64,000 bases of DNA, taken from CAXMST01 sp963790085 (GTDB lineage: Bacteria > Actinomycetota > Thermoleophilia > Solirubrobacterales > 70-9). Under the pieces are notes generated by a model, which ran no database searches, was not told the DNA's origin, and worked only from the letters and a program-made list of their open reading frames with translations. Of the stretch, positions 19,688-28,023 are shown in pieces; position 1 is the stretch's first letter, and each line of letters opens with the position of its first letter. Position numbers and translations under genes: made by a program. The stretch spans positions 17,223 to 81,222 of the forward strand of contig CAWBNH010000011.1 in the NCBI GenBank assembly GCA_963790085.1, written 5' to 3'.

Positions 19688-21709
19688 CTAGCTGGACACA
19701 GCCTCGCGGGAGCCGATCGCGCTCAGCACCCGCTTGGCGATCGATGGGCCGTCGAGTCCGACCTCCTCGCGCAGCAGGGCCGGCTTGCCGTGGGTCACGT
19801 AGCGGTCGGGCAGGCCGATCCGCAGGATGCGCGCCCGGTCGCGGGGCAGATTGTCCTCGGCGTGCTCGAGGACCGCGGCTCCGAAGCCGCCGGCGAGCAC
19901 GTTCTCCTCGATCGTCACGACCAGGTCGTGCTCGTCGCAGAGCCGCGCGACCAGCTCAGCGTCGATCGGCTTCGCGAAGCGCCCGTCCGCCACGGTCGGC
20001 GAGATCCCATGCTCACCGAGGAGCTCCGCCGCGTCGTTCGCCACCTGTACGCCCCAGCCGTAGCCGAGCAGCGCCACGCGCTCGCCCTCCTGGAGGATCT
20101 CCCCGGTGCCGATCGGGATCCGCTGGGGCCGGGTTGGAATCGGGACGCCCTCAGCAGCCCCGCGTGGGTAGCGGAACGCGATCGGCCCGTCGTGGGCGAT
20201 CGCTGTATGCAGCATGTGGACGAGCATCGCCTCGTCGCGCGGCGCCATCACGACCACGTTCGGAATCGGGCGCAGGTACGAGATGTCGATGAAGCCGTGA
20301 TGGGTCGGGCCGTCGTCGCCGACCAACCCGGCCCGATCCATGGCGAAGACGACGTCCAGCTCCTGCAGGCAGACGTCGTGGACGATCTGGTCGAAGGCTC
20401 GCTGCAGGAAGGTCGAGTAGATCGCGCACACGGGCTTGGCGCCCTGCAGGGCGAGGCCCGAGGCGAACAGGACCGCGTCCTGCTCGGCGATGCCGACGTC
20501 GTAGTACTGCTCGGGAAGCTCCTCACACAGCTCGTTGAGCCCGGTGCCGCCCGCCATCGCCGCAGTGATGCCGATCACCCGGGGATCGCGCCGCGCCTCA
20601 GCCACCATCGCGTCCGCGAAGACGCTCGTGTACGCCGGCGCTGACGGCTTCGGCGGTGGTTGCTCCAGCTTCTCGGGGGCGATCGAATCGGGAGCATCGG
20701 ATTCGGTCACGGCGATCGTCATCGGCTCGGCCGGCGGCGCCGGCTCGCCGTTGACGATCGACCCCGGCTTCGCCGCGTGCCACTTCTCCATGCCCTCGAG
20801 CCCGCCCTCCTCGGCCGGCGCGAAGCCCTTGCCCTTGACGGTGTGGATGTGGAGGACCACCGGTCGCTCGGCGGCCAGCGCATCGGTCAGCGCCGCGCGC
20901 AGCGCGGAGACGTCGTGACCGTCGATCACGCCCATGTAGGCGAGGTCGAGCTCCTCGAACAGCAGCCCAGGCGCCCAGTACGACTTCAGCGCCGCCTTGA
21001 TCTCGGGGCCGAGCCTCTCGACCTGGCGGCCGAGTCCGAGCGGCAGGCGCGTGAGCCGCTCCTCGACATCCTCGCGAGCGTGGTAGAGGCGGGGATTCAG
21101 CCGGAAGTGATTGAAGTAGCGGGAGATCGCGCCGACGTTCGGGGAGATCGACATGCCGTTGTCGTTGAGCACGATCACGATCGGCGTCTGCAGCCCCCCA
21201 GCCTGGTGCAGGGCCTCGTAGGCGACCCCGCCCGTGAGCGCCCCGTCCCCGATCACCGCGACGACCTTGCCGTCGACGCCGATCCCACGACGCATCGCCT
21301 CCTTGAGCCCGACCGCATAGCCGATCGAGGTCGAGGCGTGGCCGGCGCCCATGATGTCGTGCTCGGACTCGGATGCCGCGCAGAACGGGGCCAGGCCGCC
21401 GTACTGGCGGATCGTCTCGAGCCGGTCCTTGCGGCCGGTCAGGATCTTGTGCGGGTACGCCTGATGGCCGACGTCCCAGAGGATCTTGTCCCGCGGAGAA
21501 TCGAGCAGGCTGTGCAGCGCCACCGCCAGCTCGCAGGTCCCGAGGTTGGCACCGAAGTGCCCGCCGATCCGACCGATCACGTCGATGATCAGCTCGCGGG
21601 TCTCCTGCGCCAGCTGCTGGAGCTCGGCGTCGCTGAGCCCGTCGAGATCGGCGGGACCCTGGACCGAGTCGAGCAGTCCCTCCGCGGGCTTGGGGTCGTC
21701 GGCGGCCAT
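19688..21709 (-). CDS. dxs: 1-deoxy-D-xylulose-5-phosphate synthase
   Basis: Dxs condenses pyruvate and glyceraldehyde-3-phosphate with ThDP, the first step of the MEP isoprenoid pathway. GHFGANLGTCELAVAL near residue 48, the ThDP-binding GDGALTGGVAYEAL near 158, and the transketolase pyrimidine domain with DRAGLVGDDGPTHHG are all present. The length, 673 residues, is slightly above the usual 630 because of a Pro/Ala-rich linker around residues 325-350. It lies 54 bp downstream of a prenyl synthase gene, so both supply isoprenoid precursors. Confidence 0.95.
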   Translation of the reverse strand: MAADDPKPAEGLLDSVQGPADLDGLSDAELQQLAQETRELIIDVIGRIGGHFGANLGTCELAVALHSLLDSPRDKILWDVGHQAYPHKILTGRKDRLETIRQYGGLAPFCAASESEHDIMGAGHASTSIGYAVGLKEAMRRGIGVDGKVVAVIGDGALTGGVAYEALHQAGGLQTPIVIVLNDNGMSISPNVGAISRYFNHFRLNPRLYHAREDVEERLTRLPLGLGRQVERLGPEIKAALKSYWAPGLLFEELDLAYMGVIDGHDVSALRAALTDALAAERPVVLHIHTVKGKGFAPAEEGGLEGMEKWHAAKPGSIVNGEPAPPAEPMTIAVTESDAPDSIAPEKLEQPPPKPSAPAYTSVFADAMVAEARRDPRVIGITAAMAGGTGLNELCEELPEQYYDVGIAEQDAVLFASGLALQGAKPVCAIYSTFLQRAFDQIVHDVCLQELDVVFAMDRAGLVGDDGPTHHGFIDISYLRPIPNVVVMAPRDEAMLVHMLHTAIAHDGPIAFRYPRGAAEGVPIPTRPQRIPIGTGEILQEGERVALLGYGWGVQVANDAAELLGEHGISPTVADGRFAKPIDAELVARLCDEHDLVVTIEENVLAGGFGAAVLEHAEDNLPRDRARILRIGLPDRYVTHGKPALLREEVGLDGPSIAKRVLSAIGSREAVSS

Positions 21710-21763
21710 CAGCGCGACATTCTCTCAGGTCAGCGCCACCGCCCGGTGTGCAGACAGGGGAGC

Positions 21764-22633
21764 TCAGGCGTCGCGCGTGTAGATGAAGTCGGCGATCGAT
21801 GCGAGCTCGCCGGTCTCGCCGCCGGCCTCTGCGAGCGCCGCCCGCGCTCCAGCGTGGGACTGACGCGCGAGCTCCCGGGCGTGCTCGAGCCCGAACAGGC
21901 TGACGTAGGTGAGCTTGCCGTGCCGCTCGTCGGAGCCGCTCGGCTTGCCGAGCTCCTCGTCGCTGCCGGTCACGTCGAGGATGTCGTCGACGATCTGAAA
22001 CAGCACGCCCAGCTCCTCGGCGAAGCGCTCGTAGGGCTCGGCCTGGGGGTCGTGGGTGCCGGTGAGCAGGAGCGCCGCCCGCACGCTCGCCACGATCAGC
22101 CGCCCCGTCTTCAGTGAATGCAGCTCGCGAAGTGCGGCCGCGTCGTTGCCGCCCTCGGTGACGTCCACGTACTGGCCACCGACCATCCCGTCGACCCCGG
22201 TGGCTGCGGCGATCTCGCGAATCGCACGCAGGACCCGGCCCGGCTCCGCCTGCTGCCGCTCGGCGATCAGCCGCATCGCCTCGGCGAACAGCGCGTCGCC
22301 GGCGAGGATCGCGACGTCCTCGCCGTGGACGACGTGCGAGGTCGGACGGCCGCGGCGCAGCGCATCGTCGTCCATCGCCGGCAGGTCATCATGGATCAGC
22401 GAGTAGGTGTGGATCAGCTCGATCGCCGCCGCGGTCGGCAGCAACTGCGCGGGGTCGGCGCCCACGGCCCGGCCCGTGGCGAGGCAGAGCACCGGTCGGA
22501 TCCGCTTGCCACCCGCGAGCAGCGAGTAGCGCATCGCCTCCTGCAGGCCGGCCGTCGAGTCGCGCCCGTCGAAGCCCAGCGACTCGAGGTAGGCGTCGAC
22601 CTGACCGCGAAGCTCTTCGGGGTAGACGGTCAC
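21764..22633 (-). CDS. Polyprenyl synthetase (FPP/GGPP synthase type)
   Basis: This enzyme elongates allylic diphosphates with IPP. From the GTG at 22633 it is 289 residues, the usual size. The first Asp-rich motif is DDLPAMDDD at residues 82-90 and the second is DDILD, in the context FQIVDDILDVTGSDEELGKPSG. LLAGGKRIRPVL at 39-50 binds diphosphate. Chain length (farnesyl or geranylgeranyl) cannot be fixed from sequence alone. The start is one base after the stop of the small gene upstream. Its neighbour dxs makes the precursors. Confidence 0.88.
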   Translation of the reverse strand: MTVYPEELRGQVDAYLESLGFDGRDSTAGLQEAMRYSLLAGGKRIRPVLCLATGRAVGADPAQLLPTAAAIELIHTYSLIHDDLPAMDDDALRRGRPTSHVVHGEDVAILAGDALFAEAMRLIAERQQAEPGRVLRAIREIAAATGVDGMVGGQYVDVTEGGNDAAALRELHSLKTGRLIVASVRAALLLTGTHDPQAEPYERFAEELGVLFQIVDDILDVTGSDEELGKPSGSDERHGKLTYVSLFGLEHARELARQSHAGARAALAEAGGETGELASIADFIYTRDA

Positions 22634-22634
22634 C

Positions 22635-22835
22635 TCAGGCGCTGTCGCCGCCCTCGGAGGCGGTGCGCGCGGCGTCGGCCGCGATCGCGCCGACTTCAGC
22701 GGCGATCTGCGCAGCCTCCTGGGCCAGCCCCACGGCGGCGGCGTCATCGGTCTGATCCGACCCCAGCAGCAGGGAGATCTCGTCGAGTCGCCGGGCGGCG
22801 GCGCGCAGCCGCGCCTCGGGGTCTTCGGCGCTCAC
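22635..22835 (-). CDS. Small helical protein, weakly XseB-like
   Basis: A 66-residue acidic helical protein starting at GTG 22835 and overlapping nusB by 4 bp (GTGA), with a G-rich Shine-Dalgarno-like stretch (GGAGGGGG) before it. The sequence (EARLRAAARRLDEISLLLG...) forms heptads typical of a short coiled coil. Position and length recall the small subunit of exodeoxyribonuclease VII, but the conserved XseB pattern is not convincing and no xseA is nearby. The coupling to nusB and the prenyl synthase gene argues that it is real. Confidence 0.6.
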   Translation of the reverse strand: MSAEDPEARLRAAARRLDEISLLLGSDQTDDAAAVGLAQEAAQIAAEVGAIAADAARTASEGGDSA

Positions 22836-23221
22836 GCGGGCGCCCCCTCCGAGGGAGCGGCGTCGCTGGCGGCGCTGAGTATCCCGTTGACGAAGCCGGG
22901 TGCCTCGGCACCGCAGTAGCGACCGGCGATCGAGACCGCCTCGTCGATCGCAACCGGGCCCGGCACGTCGTCCCGATGGTGGATCTCGTAGAGCGCGACC
23001 CGCATGATCGCCTTCTCCAGCGGGGCGATCCGCTCGATGCTCCAGCCGCGTGCGAGCGACCCAATCTCGGCGTCGAGCTCGGCGAGGTGCTCGGCGACCC
23101 CCTCGGCGAGCGCCCGCGTGAACGGCTTCGCGCCGGCCAGCAGATCCTCGAGCGAGCCGGAGGTGACGTCCCACTGATAGATCGCGAATGCCGCCGCTCG
23201 GCGTTGATCGGTCCGGCGCAT
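22832..23221 (-). CDS. nusB: Transcription antitermination factor NusB
   Basis: An all-helical RNA-binding protein of 129 residues that, with NusE (S10), binds boxA RNA in rRNA operons. The family pattern is clear: RRTDQRRAAAFAIYQWDV at the N terminus, WSIERIAPLEKAIMRVALYEI in the middle, and VAIDEAVSIAGRYCGAEAPGFVNGIL at the end (20-residue parts of one C-terminal helix pair). The ATG at 23221 is chosen over an upstream ATG because similarity begins there. It heads a coupled set nusB-small helical gene-prenyl synthase. Confidence 0.92.
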   Translation of the reverse strand: MRRTDQRRAAAFAIYQWDVTSGSLEDLLAGAKPFTRALAEGVAEHLAELDAEIGSLARGWSIERIAPLEKAIMRVALYEIHHRDDVPGPVAIDEAVSIAGRYCGAEAPGFVNGILSAASDAAPSEGAPA

Positions 23222-23436
23222 AGCCGGGAGCTTAAGGGACCGATCCGCTCTCACCGGTCCGCCCGGGCCGCGATAGGCTGGCGCCGTTCGAACCCTGCGA
23301 GTCGCCAAAGAGATTGAAGCGCCTGAAGATCGGCAGGCACAAGTTCAAGGTTCGGGCGATCGACGCGACCGGTGTTCCCGACCCCACGCCAGCGAAGGAC
23401 AGGTTCAGGATCGTGAGATAGGCCGCGGAGGCGCGG

Positions 23437-24390
23437 TCACGGCCCTCCTCGAACACCGAGCGCCAGGCGAAGCTGGGCGTGGAGTCGATCGGCATCGCGC
23501 TCGATCCGACGCGAGGTGATGCGGTGGACCGACACGCCTTCGGCCTGGAGCAGGCCGTCCCGCTCGCGGTCAGCCTCAGCCCGCTCAGGGGTCAGATGGG
23601 CGCCGTAGCCGTCGAGCTCGGCGACGACGCCCCGGCTCCGCCAGATGCAGTCGACCTCGAACCGGCGCCCTGCGACCACGACGATCGCGTTCGTCTCCGG
23701 CAGCGGCAGCCGCCACTCGCGAAGGAAGTCCAAGAACACGTTCTCGAGCTCGCTGCGGGTGCGCTTCGCGTAGATGCCCGCGTCGAGCGCCCGGGCCGCC
23801 ACCGCGGTCCCGCGCGCCCCGGGGTATCGGGCAATCAGGGCGGGGACGCCCAGCGGGTCGGTCAAGCGACGGAAGGTCGCTTCACGCAGGGCCCGCTCGA
23901 ACGCCTTCTCACCCTCGGTGGCGGCGAGGTCGAGAAGCGTCCGGGCGAGCGTCGTCGTCGGGACGCCACCGCAGATCGTGCGCTCGTCGGCCGGAAGGGC
24001 GCCGCGGTGAAAGACGATTGAGCGCCTCCGGGCCGCCCTCCGCGATGCCGTGACGTGGATCGCTCCCGAGCCCGGCGCTCGCAGCTCCCAGCGGGCCGCC
24101 GCCGATCCATGGCTGAGCACGGCGCCCGGCACGGTCAGCGTTGCGGCCGTCCACCGCCCCTCCTTGCTCAGCCGGGAGTGGCCGACGGCATAGACGCCAC
24201 GATGGACCCGGTGGAGGCGGGCCGAGCGCAGGCGGTACTCGACCGCCTTCGCGGACAACCCGGCGGCGAGCAGCTGACGGTGGGCGATGGTGCCGTGCTG
24301 CCGCCCGGCCACCGTCGCGATTCGCCGCCAAACCGTGCGACTGTCAAGAACTCCCTGACTATCAGGGGTTTCTCGACACTCGCCCGGCAT
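23437..24390 (-). CDS. AbiEi-like antitoxin-domain and DUF559 protein
   Basis: The N-terminal part (HGTIAHRQLLAAGLSAKAVEYRL, then LHRVHRGVYAVGH) is the winged-helix domain of type IV AbiEi-type antitoxin proteins. The C-terminal part (FEVDCIWRSRGVVAELDGYGAH ... ERDGLLQAEG) is a DUF559/Vsr-like PD-(D/E)XK nuclease fold. No AbiEii toxin gene is adjacent. Such stand-alone proteins are frequent in actinobacteria and of unknown role. ATG 24390 is the longest start, but similarity begins near GRQHGTIAH, so a downstream GTG is possible. The gene interrupts the usual efp-nusB adjacency, which suggests insertion. Confidence 0.72.
   Translation of the reverse strand: MPGECRETPDSQGVLDSRTVWRRIATVAGRQHGTIAHRQLLAAGLSAKAVEYRLRSARLHRVHRGVYAVGHSRLSKEGRWTAATLTVPGAVLSHGSAAARWELRAPGSGAIHVTASRRAARRRSIVFHRGALPADERTICGGVPTTTLARTLLDLAATEGEKAFERALREATFRRLTDPLGVPALIARYPGARGTAVAARALDAGIYAKRTRSELENVFLDFLREWRLPLPETNAIVVVAGRRFEVDCIWRSRGVVAELDGYGAHLTPERAEADRERDGLLQAEGVSVHRITSRRIERDADRLHAQLRLALGVRGGP
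24353..24367. repeat. Palindrome CCCTGA-CTA-TCAGGG at the AbiEi-like gene start
   Basis: A perfect 6-bp inverted repeat with a 3-base spacer lies at the very start of the AbiEi/DUF559 frame. On the minus strand it is followed 7 bp later by TTGACA. AbiEi proteins are known to autorepress by binding inverted repeats at their promoter, so this is a plausible operator if the true start is downstream. Confidence 0.45.
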
Positions 24391-24453
24391 CGGGACAGCC
24401 TGGCGGGGCAGGCCTCACCGATGGCAGGCCCGGGGTGTCGAGAGCGTCGACGG

Positions 24454-25014
24454 TCAGGAGCGGGAGACGTACTCGCCGCTGCGCGTGTCGACGCGGACCG
24501 TCTCGCCCTCCTCGATGAACAGCGGCACCTGGACGACGACGCCGGTCTCCAGCGTCGCCGGCTTGCTGCCGCCGCCGGAGACGGTGTCGCCCTTGAGGCC
24601 CGGCTGGGTCTCGGTGACGGCGAGGTCGACGGCGCTCGGCACCTGGACACCCGCGGGCTGCTCGTCGACGAACAGCAGCTCGATCTCGTCGTTGGGCCGG
24701 ACCCACTGCATCGCCTCGCCGGCGAGCGCGCTCGGCAACTCGATCTGATCGTAGGTCCGGGTATCCATGAAGACGCGATCGTCGCCGGAGTCGTAGAGGT
24801 ACTGCATCTTCCGGGTCTCGGTACGGACCGGCCTGAACTTCTCGCCGGCGCGGAAGGTCTTGTCGATCACCGAGCCGTCCTCGTGGCGCCGCAGCCTGGT
24901 GCGGACGAAGGCGCCGCCCTTGCCGGGCTTGACGTGCTGGAAGTCGAGAATCCGGTAGATCGTCCCCTCGACCTCGATGTGGGCCCCGTTCTTGAACTGG
25001 TTGGTGGAGATCAC
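24454..25014 (-). CDS. efp: Translation elongation factor P
   Basis: EF-P relieves ribosome stalling at polyproline. All three beta-barrel domains are present in 186 residues. The tip loop is KPGKGGAF with K32 at the position that is modified in some bacteria; no earP or epmA-type gene is seen nearby. The C terminus ends in the conserved VDTRSGEYVSR. The start is GTG at 25014, and the family motif STNQFKNG follows directly. It lies in the aroC-aroKB-aroQ-pepQ-efp block, although a ClC channel gene separates it from pepQ. Confidence 0.95.
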   Translation of the reverse strand: MISTNQFKNGAHIEVEGTIYRILDFQHVKPGKGGAFVRTRLRRHEDGSVIDKTFRAGEKFRPVRTETRKMQYLYDSGDDRVFMDTRTYDQIELPSALAGEAMQWVRPNDEIELLFVDEQPAGVQVPSAVDLAVTETQPGLKGDTVSGGGSKPATLETGVVVQVPLFIEEGETVRVDTRSGEYVSRS

Positions 25015-25053
25015 GGCCGGGAAGGCTAGAGGAGGTGCGCCTCGTTGCCGCGG

Positions 25054-26337
25054 CTAGGCGTCCGGCGGCGACTGCCTGCTCGCGAGCCGCAGCAGGATCC
25101 CCGACCCGGAGACGAATATGTAGGCGGTGATCACCGCGACGCCGATCGGCGCGGTCTGAAGGGCACCGAGCTGCGTGGTCAGGGCGGCGAGCAGCACGAC
25201 CGTGAACGGGGCCGCGACGATCGCCCCGGGGACGGCGGCAAACATCGTCGTGAAGGCAAGGCCGACCGGCAGCCCGGGAATCAGCAGATGGGCCGCGAAG
25301 CCTGCGGTGCCACCGATGAACAGCGACGGGAAGAACGGGCCGCCGATGAACCCGGTCGACATCGACAGGGCGAAGGCGAGGATCTTGGCGAAGACGACGG
25401 CGATCAGCAGGCCGGCGCCGAGCTCGGGGCCCTGGTCGATCACGGTCTCGAGCTGGTCGCTGCCGGTGAACAGCGTCAGCGGCAATGCCACCGCCACCAG
25501 CCCGAAGGCGAGGCCGCCGAGGGTCGAGCGGAGGACGACGCGGCCCGCGAGGGGGGCCATCAGGCGCCGGAGCAGGCCGACGGTGACCGCCAGGACCAAC
25601 GCGATCACCCCCGCCGCCAGGCCGAGCGGCACCGCCGCGAGCAGGTGCCAATCCTCGTACTTGTAGTCCGGGAGCTCGTAGATCCCGAGGAAGGCGGCTC
25701 CGGCGATCGGGATGAAGACCGCGAAGGAGACCGTCGAGGCGACGAGCCCGGCGATCAGGGTGTTGGTCAGTCGCCGGCCGCTCGGCTTCGCCAGCTCGAG
25801 AACAAGCATCGTCGCCAGAAACGGCGCCGACAGGAGCCCGCCGTAGGCACCGGCCATGCCGGTCATGGTGTTCGTCTTCTGCGTCTCGGGGTCGAGCCCG
25901 CGGCGCTCGGATATCCAGGTCCCCAGACCGCCGCCGATCGAGCCGAGCGCTGCCTCGGGGCCGAGGCTGGCGCCGCCGATCAGCGACACCGCCGAGACCG
26001 AGACCGTGCCCGGCACGTCAGCGGGCTCGACGCGCTGCTCCTCCAGCTCCTTGATCATCCCCGGCTGATCGTCGGAGACCTTGAACGCACGGCGGAGCAG
26101 GCCGACGAGTACCCCGAATGCGGCCGTCACCGCGACCCACCAGACGTCGCCGCCCATCCAGCCCGCGTCCGAGAGCTCGAACCACAGATCCCCTCCGCCC
26201 TGCGTGACACCGAGGAACGCGAGCCCCGCGAAGGCAAGGATCACCCCGAAGACGGCGGCGTAGCGGAGCAGCAGCCAGAAGATCGGCGATTGCGCCAGCG
26301 GCGGCAGGGCCGGGCCGGCCTCCGGCTCGTCGGTCAC
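25054..26337 (-). CDS. ClC-type chloride channel or H+/Cl- antiporter
   Basis: An integral membrane protein of 427 residues with about 10-12 hydrophobic segments. The signature GGASLGPEAALGS at residues 121-133 carries the gating Glu (E128) in the order GPE, and GGPFFPSLFIGG forms the second selectivity element. The canonical GSGIP Ser loop is not obvious, so ion selectivity is uncertain. There is no cytosolic CBS pair. The gene sits between efp and pepQ, breaking an otherwise conserved actinobacterial order. Confidence 0.85.
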   Translation of the reverse strand: MTDEPEAGPALPPLAQSPIFWLLLRYAAVFGVILAFAGLAFLGVTQGGGDLWFELSDAGWMGGDVWWVAVTAAFGVLVGLLRRAFKVSDDQPGMIKELEEQRVEPADVPGTVSVSAVSLIGGASLGPEAALGSIGGGLGTWISERRGLDPETQKTNTMTGMAGAYGGLLSAPFLATMLVLELAKPSGRRLTNTLIAGLVASTVSFAVFIPIAGAAFLGIYELPDYKYEDWHLLAAVPLGLAAGVIALVLAVTVGLLRRLMAPLAGRVVLRSTLGGLAFGLVAVALPLTLFTGSDQLETVIDQGPELGAGLLIAVVFAKILAFALSMSTGFIGGPFFPSLFIGGTAGFAAHLLIPGLPVGLAFTTMFAAVPGAIVAAPFTVVLLAALTTQLGALQTAPIGVAVITAYIFVSGSGILLRLASRQSPPDA

Positions 26338-26459
26338 CGTCGCCCGCCTCGGCGCGGGGCAGTTGTCGGGGACGATCTGGGAGTGACCACCGCGCCGGGA
26401 GCCTATGCGCCGGTCGTCGGTCTCGTCGTCCGCCTCCGGCCAATGCGGCGGCCGGCTGC

Positions 26460-27569
26460 TCAGTCGAGCTCGATCAGCTGCTTCGGGCGACCGCTGAGGT
26501 TTCGCGTGCCGTCCGCGGCGACGACGACCAGGTCCTCGATCCGGACGCCGAACTCCCCGGGGACGTAGATCCCGGGCTCGACCGTGACCACGTCGCCCGC
26601 GAGCAACTCGTCCTCGGACCGCTGCGACAGGCGGGGCGGCTCGTGAACGGCGATGCCGACCCCGTGACCGAGGCCGTGGCCGAACCGCCGGCCCTGCCCC
26701 GCGTCATCGATCAGCCGGCGGGCGGCCGCGTCCACGTCGCGGCCCGCGGCCCCCGGCGCGAGCGCCTCGAGGCCGGCGAGCTGGGCGCTGAGCACCAGGT
26801 CATAGGTCTCACGCTCGGCCCCTCCGACCGGGCCGCAACCGTAGGTTCGCGTGCAGTCGGAGCAGTAGCCGTCGAGAATCGCGCCCATGTCGACGACGAC
26901 CAGGTCCCCGGCGGCGACCCGCCGGTCACCCGGCTCGGCGTGCGGGAGCGAACCGTTCGGCCCGGCGGCAACGATCGGTGGAAACGACGGCGCGCTCGCC
27001 CCCAGCTCCCGCATCCGGCCCTCGGCCCAGATCGCGACCTCCCGCTCGGAGCGACCGGCGAAGCCGGCCTCCTCGAGCTCGAGGTAGACCTGGTCGGTGA
27101 GCTCGGCGGCGGCCGCGATCGCCGCGACCTCGGTCGCGTCCTTGACCCGGCGCAGCGGCTCGACGAGCCCCTCGCGTGGGATCAGCTCGACCCCTTCCGG
27201 CGCCGCCTCCGAGATCCGCTCCCGCTCACGGACGCTGGTCGCACGCGGGTCGAAGCCGACCCGTCCGCCGAGCCGCCGGCTGATCGTCTCAGCCAGGTTG
27301 CGGTCGGCGATCAGCAGCTCGAAGCCGGAGGGCAGCGCGCCCTCGGCCCGCTCGGCGTAGCGAAAGTCGGTCACGAACAGGCGCAGCCCCTCGCCCAACA
27401 ACGCGAGACCGCTGCTGCCGCTGAACCCGGTCAGCCAGGTGAGGTCGGCGATCGCATCACGACCTGAGTCGCCGGGCCTGACGAGATCGCCGACGATCAG
27501 GCTGTCGAGGCCGGCCTCCGAGACCGCGACCGCGAGGCGGTCGGCACGGCTGTCAGGAGCCGCGGGCAC
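26460..27569 (-). CDS. pepQ: M24 family Xaa-Pro peptidase
   Basis: This is a creatinase-fold, di-metal aminopeptidase that releases residues before proline. The metal ligands are the Asp pair in VVVDMGAILDGYCSDCTRTYG, His in RFGHGLGHGVGIAVHE, Glu in VTVEPGIYV and Glu in GVRIEDLVVV. The N-terminal non-catalytic domain spans about residues 1-135. The start is GTG at 27569, 4 bp after the aroQ stop. Location between aroQ and efp is the common actinobacterial arrangement. Confidence 0.9.
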   Translation of the reverse strand: MPAAPDSRADRLAVAVSEAGLDSLIVGDLVRPGDSGRDAIADLTWLTGFSGSSGLALLGEGLRLFVTDFRYAERAEGALPSGFELLIADRNLAETISRRLGGRVGFDPRATSVRERERISEAAPEGVELIPREGLVEPLRRVKDATEVAAIAAAAELTDQVYLELEEAGFAGRSEREVAIWAEGRMRELGASAPSFPPIVAAGPNGSLPHAEPGDRRVAAGDLVVVDMGAILDGYCSDCTRTYGCGPVGGAERETYDLVLSAQLAGLEALAPGAAGRDVDAAARRLIDDAGQGRRFGHGLGHGVGIAVHEPPRLSQRSEDELLAGDVVTVEPGIYVPGEFGVRIEDLVVVAADGTRNLSGRPKQLIELD

Positions 27570-27573
27570 CCGC

Positions 27574-28023
27574 TCAGACGTCGAGCTCGCGCTTCAGCAG
27601 CTCCAGCGCGCGCCGGTACCCGGCCTCCCCCTCGCCGGAGATCTTCTCGAGCACGAGGCCGTCGAAGACCGACACCGACCGCCACTCCTCGCGGCTCTCC
27701 ACGTCGGAGATGTGAACCTCGACGGACGGCACCGCCGCAACCTCGAGCGCGTCTCGGATCGCCCATGAGTAGTGGGTCCACGCCCCGGCGTTGATGACGG
27801 CCGCATCGGCCAGCTGCGGGAGCTGGTGCAGGTACTCGATGAACTCACCCTCGTGGTTGGTCTGAAAGAAGGTCGTCAGCAGCCCCAGGTCCCGGGCCCA
27901 GCGCGTGATCTGCGTCTCCAGCTCCGCCAGCGTGAAGCTGCCGTACATGGCGGGGTCGCGCCTGCCGAGCGTGTCGAGGTTGACGCCGTGGAGGATCTCG
28001 ACTCGGTTGCGGGCACTGCTCAT
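27574..28023 (-). CDS. aroQ: 3-dehydroquinate dehydratase, type II
   Basis: AroQ carries out step three of the shikimate pathway as a dodecamer. The signature GVNLDTLGRRDPAMYG at residues 13-28 contains the catalytic Tyr (Y27), and QTNHEGEFIEYLH, VINAGAWTHYSWAIRDAL and VEVHISD follow with the active-site Asn, His and Glu. At 149 residues it is normal. The ATG overlaps the stop of aroKB in ATGA, so the two are coupled. The usual first Asn-Leu-Asn is Asn-Leu-Asp here. Confidence 0.93.
   Translation of the reverse strand: MSSARNRVEILHGVNLDTLGRRDPAMYGSFTLAELETQITRWARDLGLLTTFFQTNHEGEFIEYLHQLPQLADAAVINAGAWTHYSWAIRDALEVAAVPSVEVHISDVESREEWRSVSVFDGLVLEKISGEGEAGYRRALELLKRELDV

Noticed and set aside
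23232..23495. An 87-residue minus-strand frame between nusB and the AbiEi-like gene
   Set aside because: No similarity, no ribosome binding site, and it overlaps the end of the AbiEi-like gene in another frame.
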